From: CAZUYC01 sp964624475
Lineage (GTDB): Bacteria > Myxococcota_A > UBA9160 > SMWR01
Length of the DNA stretch: 64,000 nucleotides
Direction: 5' to 3'
Assembly: GCA_964624475.1 (NCBI GenBank)
Contig: CAZUYC010000035.1
Location: forward strand, 1 to 64,000
Shown: piece by piece, positions 1 through 7,673 of the stretch
How positions within the stretch are numbered: position 1 is the stretch's first letter
How the letters are laid out: each line of letters opens with the position of its first letter
Notes under the pieces: generated by a model
The model's input: only the letters and a program-made list of their open reading frames with translations
Database searches by the model: none
Told to the model about the DNA's origin: nothing
Program-made: the position numbers and the translations under genes

Positions 1-140
1 TGGCTGCCCGATCGAACGAATCAGTCGACGAACCGGCAGAGCCGGCGAGGCCGGATGCGACCGTGAGCCCTGAACCGTCCCATCATCGCGGCCTGGGATC
101 CGTCAAAGGGTCCGAAGTCCGATTCCTTCTCAGCCTCTGA

Positions 141-202
141 GCGCCCGGCTGCGCCGCCGGCCGTTCCCTGTGAAACGCGATACACCCGCTCGGAATCGCG
201 CG
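141..202 (+). repeat. ~62-bp dispersed repeat, copy 1
   Basis: This segment is about 80% identical, without gaps, to 4796-4857 in the same orientation. The best conserved core is CCCTGTGAAACGCG followed by CACCCGCTCGG. The copy lies just downstream (minus-strand sense) of the CCA-enzyme remnant, and the second copy lies just after the truncated terminase. The pair therefore brackets the scrapyard segment. It could be an element end, a recombination site or an old dispersed repeat. No function is claimed. Confidence 0.55.
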
Positions 203-203
203 G

Positions 204-785
204 GCGGCCGATCGCGGGGCCGGAGAAGCCGAGCTCGACGAGGTCGGAGCCGCCGAGGGGGCTGCGCCGGCCGCGATCCTCGAGCGCCCAGCACTCGATG
301 TGCCGGCGCAGCGCGGGGCCGGCGCCCTCGAAGAGGGCGGCGAGGCTCTCTTCGTCGATCGGAGCCGAGACGGCGTCGAGCGCGCCGCGGCCGCGCCCTC
401 GGGCGAGGGCGCGCAGCCACTGGTCTCGCGCGCGCCGCAACTCCGCGGCGCGGGCCGCCGCCTCGCCGTGCACCGAGAAGCGGCCAGCGCGCGGCGGCGG
501 AGGGCCGGGGCGAGCGGCGCCAGCCAGAGAGCGAGGCCCGCGACGAAGGGGCGTCAGCGCGGGCCCGGCCTCGGGCGCGCCGCCACCGCGCGCCCGAGGG
601 GGCGCAGCGGGGCGATCGCCGGGCGCTCGAGCGCGAGCCCGGGCTCGAGCGCGCCGAGGACGTGCCACTCCGCGAGCAGGCGCAGCGCCCTCGCCGGCTC
701 GAGCCCGAGCGCGGCCTCGTCGAAGAGCTTCACGAGCTCGCGGCGCAGCGGTCGCCGCTCACGCGCCCGAAGCGCAGTCGCGACG
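204..785 (-). pseudogene. CCA-adding enzyme / poly(A) polymerase C-terminal remnant
   Basis: Read on the minus strand, three frames in succession give fragments that fit the C-terminal half of a tRNA nucleotidyltransferase/poly(A) polymerase. About 785-583 reads RELVKLFDEAALGLEPARAL then LLAEWHVLGALEP. About 548-480 reads FVAGLALWLAPLAPALRRR. About 480-204 reads RFSVHGEAAARAAELRRARD and ends DLVELGFSGPAIGR, the usual end of the family. At least two frame changes are needed. The catalytic N-terminal head domain (GSxxR, DxD) is absent, so it is a broken, non-functional piece. It abuts a sucD fragment on the other strand, which points to rearrangement. The family call rests on recognised motifs, not an alignment. 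Confidence 0.6.
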
Positions 786-788
786 GGC

Positions 789-1036
789 GCGAACGCCTCG
801 GTGATCCTCGTGCCGCCGCCAGGCGCGGCCGACGCGATCCTCGAGGCGGCGGACGCGGGCATCGAGCTCGCCGTCTGCATCACCGAGGGATCCCGGTTGC
901 TCGACATGGTGTGCGCGCGCGGCGCTGCGCGGGAGCAGCATGCGCCTGGTCGGCCCGAGCTGCCCCGCCGTGGTGACGCCCGGCGCGCGTGCCGGATCGG
1001 CATCATGCCCAGCGCAGATCACGCGGCCGGCGGATA
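789..1036 (+). pseudogene. succinyl-CoA synthetase alpha (sucD) internal fragment
   Basis: The plus strand reads NASVILVPPPGAADAILEAA, then DAGIELAVCITEG, LLDMV, MRLVGPSCPAVVTPG and IGIMPS. These follow the order of the CoA-binding/ligase region of SucD (ATASVIYVP, DAGI, ITEGIP, LDM, MIGPNCPGVITPG, IGI). Small frame changes occur near 897-905 (a compensated pair around the ITEG-IPV motif), near 930 and near 985. Both ends of the protein are missing, including the phosphohistidine region. This is an inactive internal fragment. Its junction with the CCA-enzyme remnant on the opposite strand implies illegitimate joining of two unrelated genes. Confidence 0.65.
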
Positions 1037-1185
1037 AGCCAAACAAGCGGGGATTCTGCGTCCGATAAAGCTCAAACCGTCCAGTTCCCGAGGGGAACAG
1101 CCGCCGCGAAGATCCTCGGAACCCCCCGGTCGGCGGCTTCGAGCGGATCGTCGAGCTTGCCGTACGTGCTCCACACGACGCGGAG

Positions 1186-1425
1186 ATGGCGGCGCTCGCC
1201 GCGGTGCATGAGCAGCAGCGTCTTGCGAAGCTAAGAAAGCTGCCGCCGCCTCCGTCCGAGCTCGCGCGGCGAGCGGACGCGGCTGCGCGTCGCCGGATGG
1301 CGGAGGAGAAGCAAGCGCTCGCGCTGCACCGTGCGGAGCTCGAGGCGCAGGCCGCAGCGTGGGAGAAGGCGATGCGGCCGCCACTGCGCCGCCAGCCGGC
1401 GCGGCCGTTCCCTGGTGCAGCGTGA
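1186..1425 (+). CDS. hypothetical short charged protein or gene remnant
   Basis: A 79-residue frame starts at ATG 1186; the same frame is open from 1069 without another start. The product is rich in Ala, Arg, Glu and Lys and probably forms an alpha-helical coiled coil (for example ELARRADAAARRRMAEEKQA). No family is recognised. The position between the sucD remnant and the disrupted PEP-CTERM gene, and the lack of a clear ribosome binding site, make a leftover C-terminal piece of a larger gene as likely as a real small gene. Confidence 0.25.
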   Translation: MAALAAVHEQQRLAKLRKLPPPPSELARRADAAARRRMAEEKQALALHRAELEAQAAAWEKAMRPPLRRQPARPFPGAA

Positions 1426-1478
1426 GCGGTCGAGTCGAGGCTGGACTATGCGAACCGCTTCGGTCGAACCCCGGACGC

Positions 1479-2096
1479 TCAGGCGACCCGACGGCGTACC
1501 GCGAGCACGGCCAGACCGGCCGCGAGCAGAAGCGCGGTGGAGGGCTCGGGCACGGGCGTGAAGCGGAACGTGTCCCATCCGATGCCATTGTTCTCGAAGT
1601 ACGGGATGTCGAGGATGTTGACTATTTCCAAGCGCGTGACGTTCGTGAAGGTCGAGAGGTCGACGAACTGATTGTGGCCGTCGCCCCCCGTGCTTACCAG
1701 GTCCACCGTGCCGGCGTACACACCGCTTTGGAACACGTTGAACTGGGCCGTCACTCCGGGCGCGTTGGCTTCGATGGCCCAGAATGTCAAATCGTTCACG
1801 GGCTTTGTGAAGTCGATGTACGTGTCGTCTACACAGGTTATTCCCGAGTGGGGCACCCGCGTGCAGAGGATGTTCGACGGACTGTGAGCGCTCCCATAAA
1901 TGAACGCCACGTTCTCCCTGCCGGCGATCGACGAGAAGGTTGCTTCCGGATACGCGTTCGACACCAGGGAACCGCTGTCCAAGTCGTCGAAGTTGATTTC
2001 CGTCGCTTGGCCCGAAACGGGCAACAACGCGACAGCTCCGAGAAGCGCACCCCACCCCTTGTGCCAATGAGACGTGAGACACCTGCCCGATCGCAT
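1479..2096 (-). CDS. PEP-CTERM sorting-domain protein, 5' end cut by an IS
   Basis: This is a 205-residue secreted protein. It has a hydrophobic signal segment (about residues 15-31, WGALLGAVALLPVSGQA), a beta-rich body and a C-terminal PEP-CTERM tripartite signal: VPEPSTA, a hydrophobic helix, then RRR. The family is processed by an exosortase/archaeosortase-type enzyme and anchored at or released from the surface with exopolysaccharide; no exosortase is in this window. The ATG at 2096 and its first codons lie inside the terminal repeat of the IS at 2075-3725. The native 5' end is at 3726-3762 on the far side: joining the two flanks restores one frame, starting MARAAWRRVSTSSSHWHKGW. The body is visibly lower in G+C than its neighbours. 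Expression is doubtful, since the present ATG has no ribosome binding site. Confidence 0.75.
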   Translation of the reverse strand: MRSGRCLTSHWHKGWGALLGAVALLPVSGQATEINFDDLDSGSLVSNAYPEATFSSIAGRENVAFIYGSAHSPSNILCTRVPHSGITCVDDTYIDFTKPVNDLTFWAIEANAPGVTAQFNVFQSGVYAGTVDLVSTGGDGHNQFVDLSTFTNVTRLEIVNILDIPYFENNGIGWDTFRFTPVPEPSTALLLAAGLAVLAVRRRVA

Positions 2097-2126
2097 TTAC
2101 TGTAGGGGCGGGGAGGCTCATGGAGC

Positions 2127-2549
2127 ATGGAGAGGTTGGAGGCGAAGGGGATCGGGGCGCCGGCGGCCCCGGAGGGAACCGGAGGGGCCGGCGGCGCCGC
2201 GGCGGTTGAGGTGGTGGCGAAGGCGCGGCGCCGGCGATTCTCGGCCGAGTACAAGGCGCGTATCCTGCGGGAGGCGGACGCCGGCGCCGGCGCGGGTCAG
2301 CTCGGGGCGCTCCTGCGGCGCGAGGGGCTGTACTCCTCGCACCTGACCGCGTGGCGCCGGCTCCGCTCACGCGGAGCGCTCGCGGCCTTGGCGGCGAAGA
2401 AGCGCGGACGCAAGCCCACTCGGGATGCCCGCGACCGCGAGCTCGCGAAGCTCTTGCGCGAGAACGCGCGGCTTCGGCGCCAGCTCGCGCAGGCCGAGGC
2501 GGTGCTCGAGGTCCAAAAAAACGATCCGAGATCCTGGGGATCCCCCTGA
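2127..2549 (+). CDS. IS3-family transposase OrfA (HTH protein)
   Basis: This 140-residue protein has a helix-turn-helix region (RRRFSAEYKARILREAD, about residues 36-52) and a C-terminal leucine-zipper-like helix (LAKLLRENARLRRQLAQAEA), as expected of the DNA-binding OrfA of IS3 elements. The frame passes through a run of seven A at 2515-2521 and then ends out of register (QKNDPRSWGSP). A one-base backward shift in the A run instead gives QKKRSEILGIPL, the usual family continuation, ending in TGA at 2579-2581. That TGA overlaps the GTG of orfB. Either translational slippage at A7 or a one-base loss from the run explains this. Confidence 0.85.
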   Translation: MERLEAKGIGAPAAPEGTGGAGGAAAVEVVAKARRRRFSAEYKARILREADAGAGAGQLGALLRREGLYSSHLTAWRRLRSRGALAALAAKKRGRKPTRDARDRELAKLLRENARLRRQLAQAEAVLEVQKNDPRSWGSP

Positions 2550-2577
2550 ATCCCCCCGCGCGCGACGAGAGCGACGA

Positions 2578-3696
2578 GTGAGAGCGGTGCTCGAGGTCGC
2601 TCCGCCGGTGGAGCTCGCGGTGGCGTGCCGGGCGCTCGGCCTGGCGCGCGCCACGGTCTACCGCCGGCGGCGGCCGGAGAGCCCGAGCCCGCGGCGACGG
2701 GAGCGTCGCGTCCCGCCGCCGCGGGCGCTGGGTCCCCAGGAGCAGGAGCAGGAGCAGGTGCTCGCCGTGCTCCACAGCGAGCGCTTCGTCGACCGCGCCC
2801 CCGCGCAGGTCGTGGCGACGCTGCTCGACGAGGGGCAGTACCTCTGCTCCGTGCGCACGATGTACCGGTTGCTCGAAACCCGCGGCGAGCTGCACGAACG
2901 GCGCAATCGCCTGCGGAGACCGGCCTACCAGCGCCCCGAGCTCGTGGCCACGGCCCCCAACCAGGTCTGGTCCTGGGATCTGACCAAGCTGCGCGGACCC
3001 GTGACCTGGCTCTACTTCCATCTCTACGTGCTGCTGGATCTCTTCAGCCGCTTCGTCGTAGGGTGGCTGCTCGCACGCCACGAGTCGGGCGCACTCGCGC
3101 GGCGCCTGATCGCCGAGAGCTGCGAGCGCCAGGGGATCCGCGCGGGCCAGCTCACGATCCACGCCGACCGGGGCTCGGCGCCGGCCTCGAAGACCGTGGC
3201 GCAGCTGCTCGCCGATCTCGGCGTCGAGCGCTCGCACAGCCGACCGCACGTCTCGAACGACAACCCCTTCTCGGAGTCGCACTTCGCCACCGTGAAGGGT
3301 CACCCCGAGTTCCCGGACCGCTTCGCGTCCTTCGAGCACGCGCACGGCTTCTGCCGCGGCTTCTTCCCCCGGTACAACACCGAGCACCGCCACTCGGGCC
3401 TCGCCTACCTCACGCCCGAGATGGTGCACAGCGGCCGCGCTCCGCTCGTGTTGGCGCAGCGCGAGCAGGTCCTGGGCGCCGCCTACGCCGCGCATCCCGA
3501 GCGCTTCGTGCGCCGACCGCCGAAGCCGCTCGCGCTGCCCGAAGCCGTGTGGATCAACCCGCCGGTCCGAAACGAGGTCGGAGATTGCCCCACGATCGAC
3601 GATCGCGACCCGACCCGAGGCTCAGGTACCCCCCTCGAAACGGCATCGGGTCGCGACGGTCAGTCCCTCAAACCGGAGGTCGGAGCGATGACGTAA
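2578..3696 (+). CDS. IS3-family transposase OrfB (DDE integrase core)
   Basis: This 372-residue transposase starts at GTG 2578, which overlaps the shifted-frame stop of orfA. The N-terminal HTH_21-like part (ACRALGLARATVYRRR) is followed by the rve integrase core. The triad is visible: first D in VWSWDLTKLRG, second D in IHADRGS, and E in NDNPFSESHF, with the downstream YNTEHRHSGL motif. All catalytic residues are present, so the enzyme looks intact. Activity depends on whether a correct OrfA or OrfAB is made. The C-terminal tail after VWINPP runs about 40 residues longer than I would expect, up to the right end of the element. Confidence 0.92.
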   Translation: MRAVLEVAPPVELAVACRALGLARATVYRRRRPESPSPRRRERRVPPPRALGPQEQEQEQVLAVLHSERFVDRAPAQVVATLLDEGQYLCSVRTMYRLLETRGELHERRNRLRRPAYQRPELVATAPNQVWSWDLTKLRGPVTWLYFHLYVLLDLFSRFVVGWLLARHESGALARRLIAESCERQGIRAGQLTIHADRGSAPASKTVAQLLADLGVERSHSRPHVSNDNPFSESHFATVKGHPEFPDRFASFEHAHGFCRGFFPRYNTEHRHSGLAYLTPEMVHSGRAPLVLAQREQVLGAAYAAHPERFVRRPPKPLALPEAVWINPPVRNEVGDCPTIDDRDPTRGSGTPLETASGRDGQSLKPEVGAMT

Positions 3697-3725
3697 GACA
3701 GTAAATTCCGAGTGTCGGTGTCTCA

Positions 3726-3762
3726 AACTTGTTGACACGCGCCGCCACGCTGCGCGCGCCAT
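3726..3762 (-). pseudogene. displaced 5' end of the PEP-CTERM gene
   Basis: On the minus strand an ATG at 3762-3760 is preceded by the ribosome binding site GGGAAGGGG at about 6 nt. Twelve codons follow (MARAAWRRVSTS) and one base remains before the IS end at 3725. Joined to position 2074 beyond the IS, the reading continues in frame as S-S-H-W-H-K-G-W into the signal peptide of the PEP-CTERM protein. This is the original translation start, separated by the insertion. Confidence 0.7.
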
Positions 3763-3990
3763 CTGATTCCCCTTCCCGTGTCCATTCTCCGGCCGAGTAC
3801 CGGCGCGCGTCAAGGGCTGGGCCGCCTGCGCCGCTCGTGCCGCCCGCGCCGCTCGCCTCCTAAAACGGGGCAGCAGTGGGTCTTCGGGTCAATCGCCGCT
3901 CTTCGCGCGCTCTCGTCGCAAGGGGGGGGAACCCGTTGGGAGGTTCAACAATTCCGAGGACTTGCGGTTCTGACTCAATCTGGGGGCGGG

Positions 3991-4719
3991 ATGAACATCC
4001 TCGACGCGATGCGCGATCCGGCTCTATTCGGTCGGTGGTTCACACCGGCGACGAGCTGGACGCGCTGGGCGGTGTTTCTGCATGCGCTCTTTGGGTTGCC
4101 CATGAGCCGCGAGGCGATGGCGATCTACCGGGAGCACACGGGGTGCGAGCGGCCTCCGAGCGATCCGCGGGAGGCGTGGCTCCCGGTCGGTCGCCGCGGA
4201 GGGAAGAGCCTCATCGCGGCGCTGATCGCGGTCTACCTCGCGTGCTTCCGCGACTACTCGAAGCACCTGGCGCCGGGCGAGCGTGCCACGGTGCTCGTGC
4301 TCGCGAGCGATCGCCGGCAGGCGCGGGTCGTGATGAGGTACGTCCTCGGCTTTCTCGAGGGCGTCCCAATGCTCAAGAGTCTGATCGAGCGACAGACGCA
4401 GGAGGAGATCCACCTCTCGACGCGCGTGTCGATCGAGGTGCACGCGGCGAGCTTCCGCGGCACGCCCGGCTACTCGCTCGCGGGCGTGGTGCTGGATGAA
4501 ATCGCCTCCTGGCCCACGGACGAGGACGGCAGGAACGCCGACCGTGAGATCGTCCGCGCGGTGCGCCCTGGCATGGCCACGATTCTCGGCTCGCTGCTCG
4601 TGGCGATCTCGAGCCCCTACGCCCGCCGCGGCGAGCTCTGGAACGCCTGGCGTCGCTGGTACGGGCAGGAGGATCCGCGCGTTCTCGTCTGGCAGGCGCC
4701 TTCGAGGGCCATGAACCCG
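3991..4719 (+). pseudogene. truncated phage terminase large-subunit-like ATPase
   Basis: ATG 3991 is preceded by GGGGGCGGG. About 243 codons encode the ATPase half of a terminase large subunit: Walker A GRRGGKS (about residue 70), adenine-motif-like region VLASDRRQAR, Walker B VVLDEIASW, and the coupling motif AISSPYARRGE. Homology stops at WQAPSRAMNP (4719); the C-terminal nuclease domain (acidic RNase H-like residues) is missing. The frame stays open by chance through GC-rich DNA into serC, which must not be read as a fusion. No capsid, portal or small terminase gene is nearby. This is most likely a prophage remnant. Confidence 0.65.
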
Positions 4720-4795
4720 GTCGAAGCCTGCGTCGAGCCGGATCGGTTGGAGGTGCGGCTGCGAGCCTCATGCCTTCGGCATTCGTGCTTCCAGC

Positions 4796-4857
4796 GCGCC
4801 CAGCTGCGTCGGCGACGGCCCCCTGTGAAACGCGGTTCACCCGCTCGGGGTCGCTCG
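4796..4857 (+). repeat. ~62-bp dispersed repeat, copy 2
   Basis: This is the partner of 141-202 in direct orientation, with roughly 50 of 62 positions identical. It lies about 75 bases downstream of the point where terminase homology ends. The two copies enclose about 4.6 kb of broken genes plus the IS. Sequence similarity is directly visible; a role as element ends is inference. Confidence 0.55.
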
Positions 4858-4912
4858 TCGGTTCCCGCGCCGCGTTCCGGCCCCAAGCCCTCGGCGGGCG
4901 CGCTGCGGGAGT

Positions 4913-5032
4913 CCGCAAACGGGTGCGCGAGCCAGGGTCTGGGAACGGGACCGGGTCGGTTTCCCGGAGTGGGGATCGCGGCGGCGGCACCGGCACCCGC
5001 AAACGGGTGCGCGGCCCACGGGTCTGGGAGCG
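4913..5032 (+). repeat. pair of ~35-bp direct repeats
   Basis: CCGCAAACGGGTGCGCG starts at 4913 and again at 4997. Each is followed by a near match ending in GGGTCTGGGAACG or GGGTCTGGGAGCG. The copies (4913-4947 and 4997-5032) are 84 bp apart, upstream of serC. No function is recognised. Confidence 0.6.
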
Positions 5033-5190
5033 AAGAACGGCGGGCGCCGCGGTCGGCAGGGCCGGAGCGTCCAATGTGTGCGTCAGATCGCGCCAGGCGT
5101 TCGCGCTCCGCGCCAGCGGCCGGCAGAGCGGGCCGCTCCGTACGGCGATCGCATGCAACGGCTTCTGACCCTGGGCTAGCTTCTGCCGCC

Positions 5191-6348
5191 ATGCCGAGGC
5201 TCGCGAGGCCCAGCATCCGTCCGGCTCGGCCCCACTTCTCGTCGGGCCCCTGCGCGAAGCGCCCCGGCTGGACCCTCGCCGCGCTCGAGGGCGCCCTCGT
5301 CGGCCGCTCGCACCGGGCCAAGGCCGCGAAGGCGCGCATCGCCGAGGTGATCGCGCGCTCGCGCGCGCTCCTCGGCGTGCCGGAGGGCTGGCGCCTCGCC
5401 GTCGTCCCGGCCTCCGACACGGGTGCGATGGAGATGCTGCTCTGGCACCTGCTCGGCGCGCGCCCGGTCGACGTCCTCGCCTGGGAGAGCTTCGGCGAGG
5501 GCTGGGTGACTGACGTCGTGAAGCAGCTCCGGGTGAAGGGCGCGCGCGTGCTCGAGGCCGAGTACGGCAGCCTTCCGGACCTCGCCGAGGTCGACTTCGA
5601 GCACGACGTCGTCTTCCCCTGGAACGGCACGACCTCGGGCGTGCGCGTCCCCGACGGCGAGTGGATCGCCGAGGACCGCGCCGGCCTCGCGATCTGCGAC
5701 GCGACCTCGGCCGTCTTCGCGATGGACCTCCCGTGGCCGAAGCTCGACGCCGTCACCTGGTCGTGGCAGAAGGTGCTGGGCGGCGAGGCCCAGCACGGCA
5801 TGCTCGCGATCTCGCCGCGCGCCGTGGAGCGCCTCGAGAGCTACGCGCCTCCCTGGCCGCTCCCGAAGATCTTCCGGCTCACGCAGGGCGGGAAGCTCCA
5901 GGCGAGCCTCTTCGAGGGCGACACGATCAACACCGTCTCGATGCTCTGCGTCGAGGACGCGCTCGACGGCCTGCGCTGGGCCGAGCGCATCGGCGGGCTC
6001 CCGGCCCTGATCCGGCGCTCCGAGGCCAACCTCGCGACCGTGGCCGCGTGGGTCGCGAAGCAGGACTGGATCGATTTCCTGGCCGAGGCGCCCGAGACGC
6101 GTTCCAGCACCTCGATCTGCCTCGCGATCCGCGCCGAGTGGTTCGCGCGCCTCCCCGCGGAGGGCCGGGCCGAGGCGGCGAAGAAGATCGTGGGCCTGCT
6201 CGAGAAGGAGGGCGTGGCCCACGACATCGGGAGCTACCGCGACGCACCGGCCGGGCTGCGGATCTGGGGCGGCGCCACGGTCGAGCGCTCGGACATCGAG
6301 GCGCTGCTCCCCTGGCTCGAGTGGGCTCATGCCGAGGTCCGGCCCTAG
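5191..6348 (+). CDS. serC: phosphoserine aminotransferase
   Basis: This 385-residue PLP enzyme converts 3-phosphohydroxypyruvate and glutamate to phosphoserine, in serine (and possibly pyridoxine) biosynthesis. The sequence is of the alphaproteobacterial-type SerC subfamily: N-terminal RPHFSSGPCAKRPGW, SHRAKAAKARI, PASDTGAMEM, LAWESFGEGWVTDVVKQL, WNGTTSGVRVP, the PLP-lysine region TWSWQKVLGGEAQHG, and C-terminal GSYRDAPAGLRIWGGATV. The ATG at 5191 is the first start that matches the usual N-terminus; upstream codons in the same frame are GC-rich non-coding DNA. A sulfotransferase follows 92 bp downstream. The gene appears complete. Confidence 0.95.
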   Translation: MPRLARPSIRPARPHFSSGPCAKRPGWTLAALEGALVGRSHRAKAAKARIAEVIARSRALLGVPEGWRLAVVPASDTGAMEMLLWHLLGARPVDVLAWESFGEGWVTDVVKQLRVKGARVLEAEYGSLPDLAEVDFEHDVVFPWNGTTSGVRVPDGEWIAEDRAGLAICDATSAVFAMDLPWPKLDAVTWSWQKVLGGEAQHGMLAISPRAVERLESYAPPWPLPKIFRLTQGGKLQASLFEGDTINTVSMLCVEDALDGLRWAERIGGLPALIRRSEANLATVAAWVAKQDWIDFLAEAPETRSSTSICLAIRAEWFARLPAEGRAEAAKKIVGLLEKEGVAHDIGSYRDAPAGLRIWGGATVERSDIEALLPWLEWAHAEVRP

Positions 6349-6430
6349 CGGGGCCCGCACTTCGCTCGCCTGCGGCTCGCTGCGCGGTCGCGATCGCGGC
6401 CTTGCTAGCGCTAGCGGGGCCCGCACTTTA
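6349..6430 (+). repeat. dispersed intergenic GC-rich repeat, copy A
   Basis: The gap between serC and the sulfotransferase reads GCGGGGCCCGCACTTCGCTC, then GCCTGCGGCTCGCTGCGCGG, and near 6415 again GCGGGGCCCGCACTT. Related units occur at 7733-7771 (reverse), 11669-11770 and 57522-57615, always outside genes. The GCGGGGCCCGC part is itself palindromic and could form transcript hairpins. Confidence 0.6.
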
Positions 6431-6440
6431 CGCTGGCAGC

Positions 6441-7673
6441 ATGAAGCTGGCGACCATGGCCGAGCGCTACGAGCGGCCCGCCTGGGTGCGGCGCATCAAC
6501 GCGATGGGCGACTCCGTCGGCGGCGCCCGTCGCCTCGTGCCTCTGGACGCGGGCGCGCTCCTGGCCGACTCGGTCGCGTCCCTCGGCGGCGGCGAGTTCG
6601 GCGACTTCGGCGACCCGCGCTGGCGCGAGCGCTTCGCCGCGCTCGTGGCCGCACTCGACGCGGCGGAGCAGAGCGTCGTCGGGCGCCTCCTGAGCCGCCA
6701 GGAGCTCCTGCGCTCGCTCCGCTCGCGGCACCTGCTCGCGCGGGCGCTCGACGCGGAGCCCGCCATCGCCGACCTGCCGATCCAGGCGCCAGTGATCGTG
6801 ACGGGGCCCGCGCGCTCGGGCACCTCGATCCTCTTCGAGCTCCTCTGGCTCGATCCCGCGTTCCGCGCGCCGCTCGCCTGGGAGGCGCTCCACCCGCTGC
6901 CGCTCCCCGGCGCGACGCGCGATCGCCGCCCCGAGATCAGCGAATGCGAGCAGGAGCTCTGGGCCGACGTCCAGCCCGAGTTCGCCGCGATCCACGAGCT
7001 GCGCGCCGATCTCCCGGTCGAGTGCGTGACGCTGACCGCGCCGTGCTTCTGCGGCACGCACTGGCCGATGGTCGTGCAGATGCCGGGCTTTGCGCCGGAC
7101 GTGGAGGAGATGTACCGCTTCCACCGCCGGATCCTGCAGGTGCTCCAGCACCGAGCCGGGCCGCGGACCTGGCTGCTCAAGACCCCCGGCCACCTGATGA
7201 CCCTCGGCCTCGTCTTCGCGACCTATCCCGACGCCTGGATCGTGCAGACGCACCGCGACCCCGCGAAGACGATGCCCTCGACGGTGAGCACGACCGCCAT
7301 GGTCCAGTGGCTGCGTGTGGAGGACGTCGACATCGGCGCGCTCGCCGCGGCGATCGAGGCCGCGTTCACCGCGGCGCTCAACGGCGTCGCCGCGGCGCGC
7401 GCCGGCGGAGCGCTCCCCGACCGCTTCGTCGACGTGCACTTCCTTGCGCTCTTGCGCGACCCGGTGGCGACGCTGCGCGCCGCCTACGCGCGCATGGGGC
7501 GTCCCTTCGGCACCGAGCACGCGGAGCGCATCCGCGACTATCTCGCCGCGAAGCCGAAGGGCAAGTTCGGGACGCACCGCTACGGCCCCGAGGAGTGGGG
7601 CTTCGATGCGGGCGAGCTGCGCGCGCGCCTCGCACCCTACATCGATCGCTTCGGCGTCGAGCTCGAGGACTAG
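6441..7673 (+). CDS. sulfotransferase family protein
   Basis: This 410-residue cytosolic protein is predicted to transfer sulfate from PAPS to an unknown acceptor. The 5'-phosphosulfate loop is visible as VTGPARSGTSILFELLWLDP (about residues 117-136). The 3'-phosphate-binding element is IVQTHRDPAKTMPS (about 268-281), and LLKTPGHL resembles the conserved TP-H segment of the large bacterial sulfotransferases seen in mycobacteria and deltaproteobacteria. The ATG at 6441 follows the intergenic repeat. The C-terminus overlaps a hairpin at the stop codon. Substrate cannot be inferred; the neighbours (serC, a TPR membrane protein) do not point to one. Confidence 0.85.
   Translation: MKLATMAERYERPAWVRRINAMGDSVGGARRLVPLDAGALLADSVASLGGGEFGDFGDPRWRERFAALVAALDAAEQSVVGRLLSRQELLRSLRSRHLLARALDAEPAIADLPIQAPVIVTGPARSGTSILFELLWLDPAFRAPLAWEALHPLPLPGATRDRRPEISECEQELWADVQPEFAAIHELRADLPVECVTLTAPCFCGTHWPMVVQMPGFAPDVEEMYRFHRRILQVLQHRAGPRTWLLKTPGHLMTLGLVFATYPDAWIVQTHRDPAKTMPSTVSTTAMVQWLRVEDVDIGALAAAIEAAFTAALNGVAAARAGGALPDRFVDVHFLALLRDPVATLRAAYARMGRPFGTEHAERIRDYLAAKPKGKFGTHRYGPEEWGFDAGELRARLAPYIDRFGVELED

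Larger units (their letters stand above)
2075..3725 (+). mobile_element. IS3-family insertion sequence, 1651 bp
   Basis: The element carries an orfA/orfB pair between imperfect terminal inverted repeats. The left end (2075) reads TGAGACACC, 11 bases, ATTTACTGT. The right end, read from 3725 on the minus strand, reads TGAGACACC, 10 bases, ATTTACTGT. OrfB has the integrase-type DDE catalytic triad. No target-site duplication is visible next to these ends. Precise removal of 2075-3725 rejoins the PEP-CTERM reading frame, which independently supports the chosen boundaries. The exact IS3 subgroup cannot be named without a database comparison. Confidence 0.85.
4720..5190. other. gene-free GC-rich stretch with repeats
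   Basis: There are about 470 bases between the broken terminase and serC. It contains copy 2 of the ~62-bp repeat and a pair of ~35-bp direct repeats. No protein or RNA gene is supported. All frames here are Arg/Ala/Pro-rich shadows. Confidence 0.5.

Noticed and set aside
1440..1480. tRNA-like T-loop sequence (GGTCGAACCCC)
   Set aside because: No matching acceptor, D or anticodon stems can be built around it.
3778..6348. A single 856-codon frame joining the terminase piece to serC
   Set aside because: The join between 4720 and 5190 is stop-free only because of very high G+C. SerC has its own family-matching ATG at 5191, and no fusion of these families is expected.
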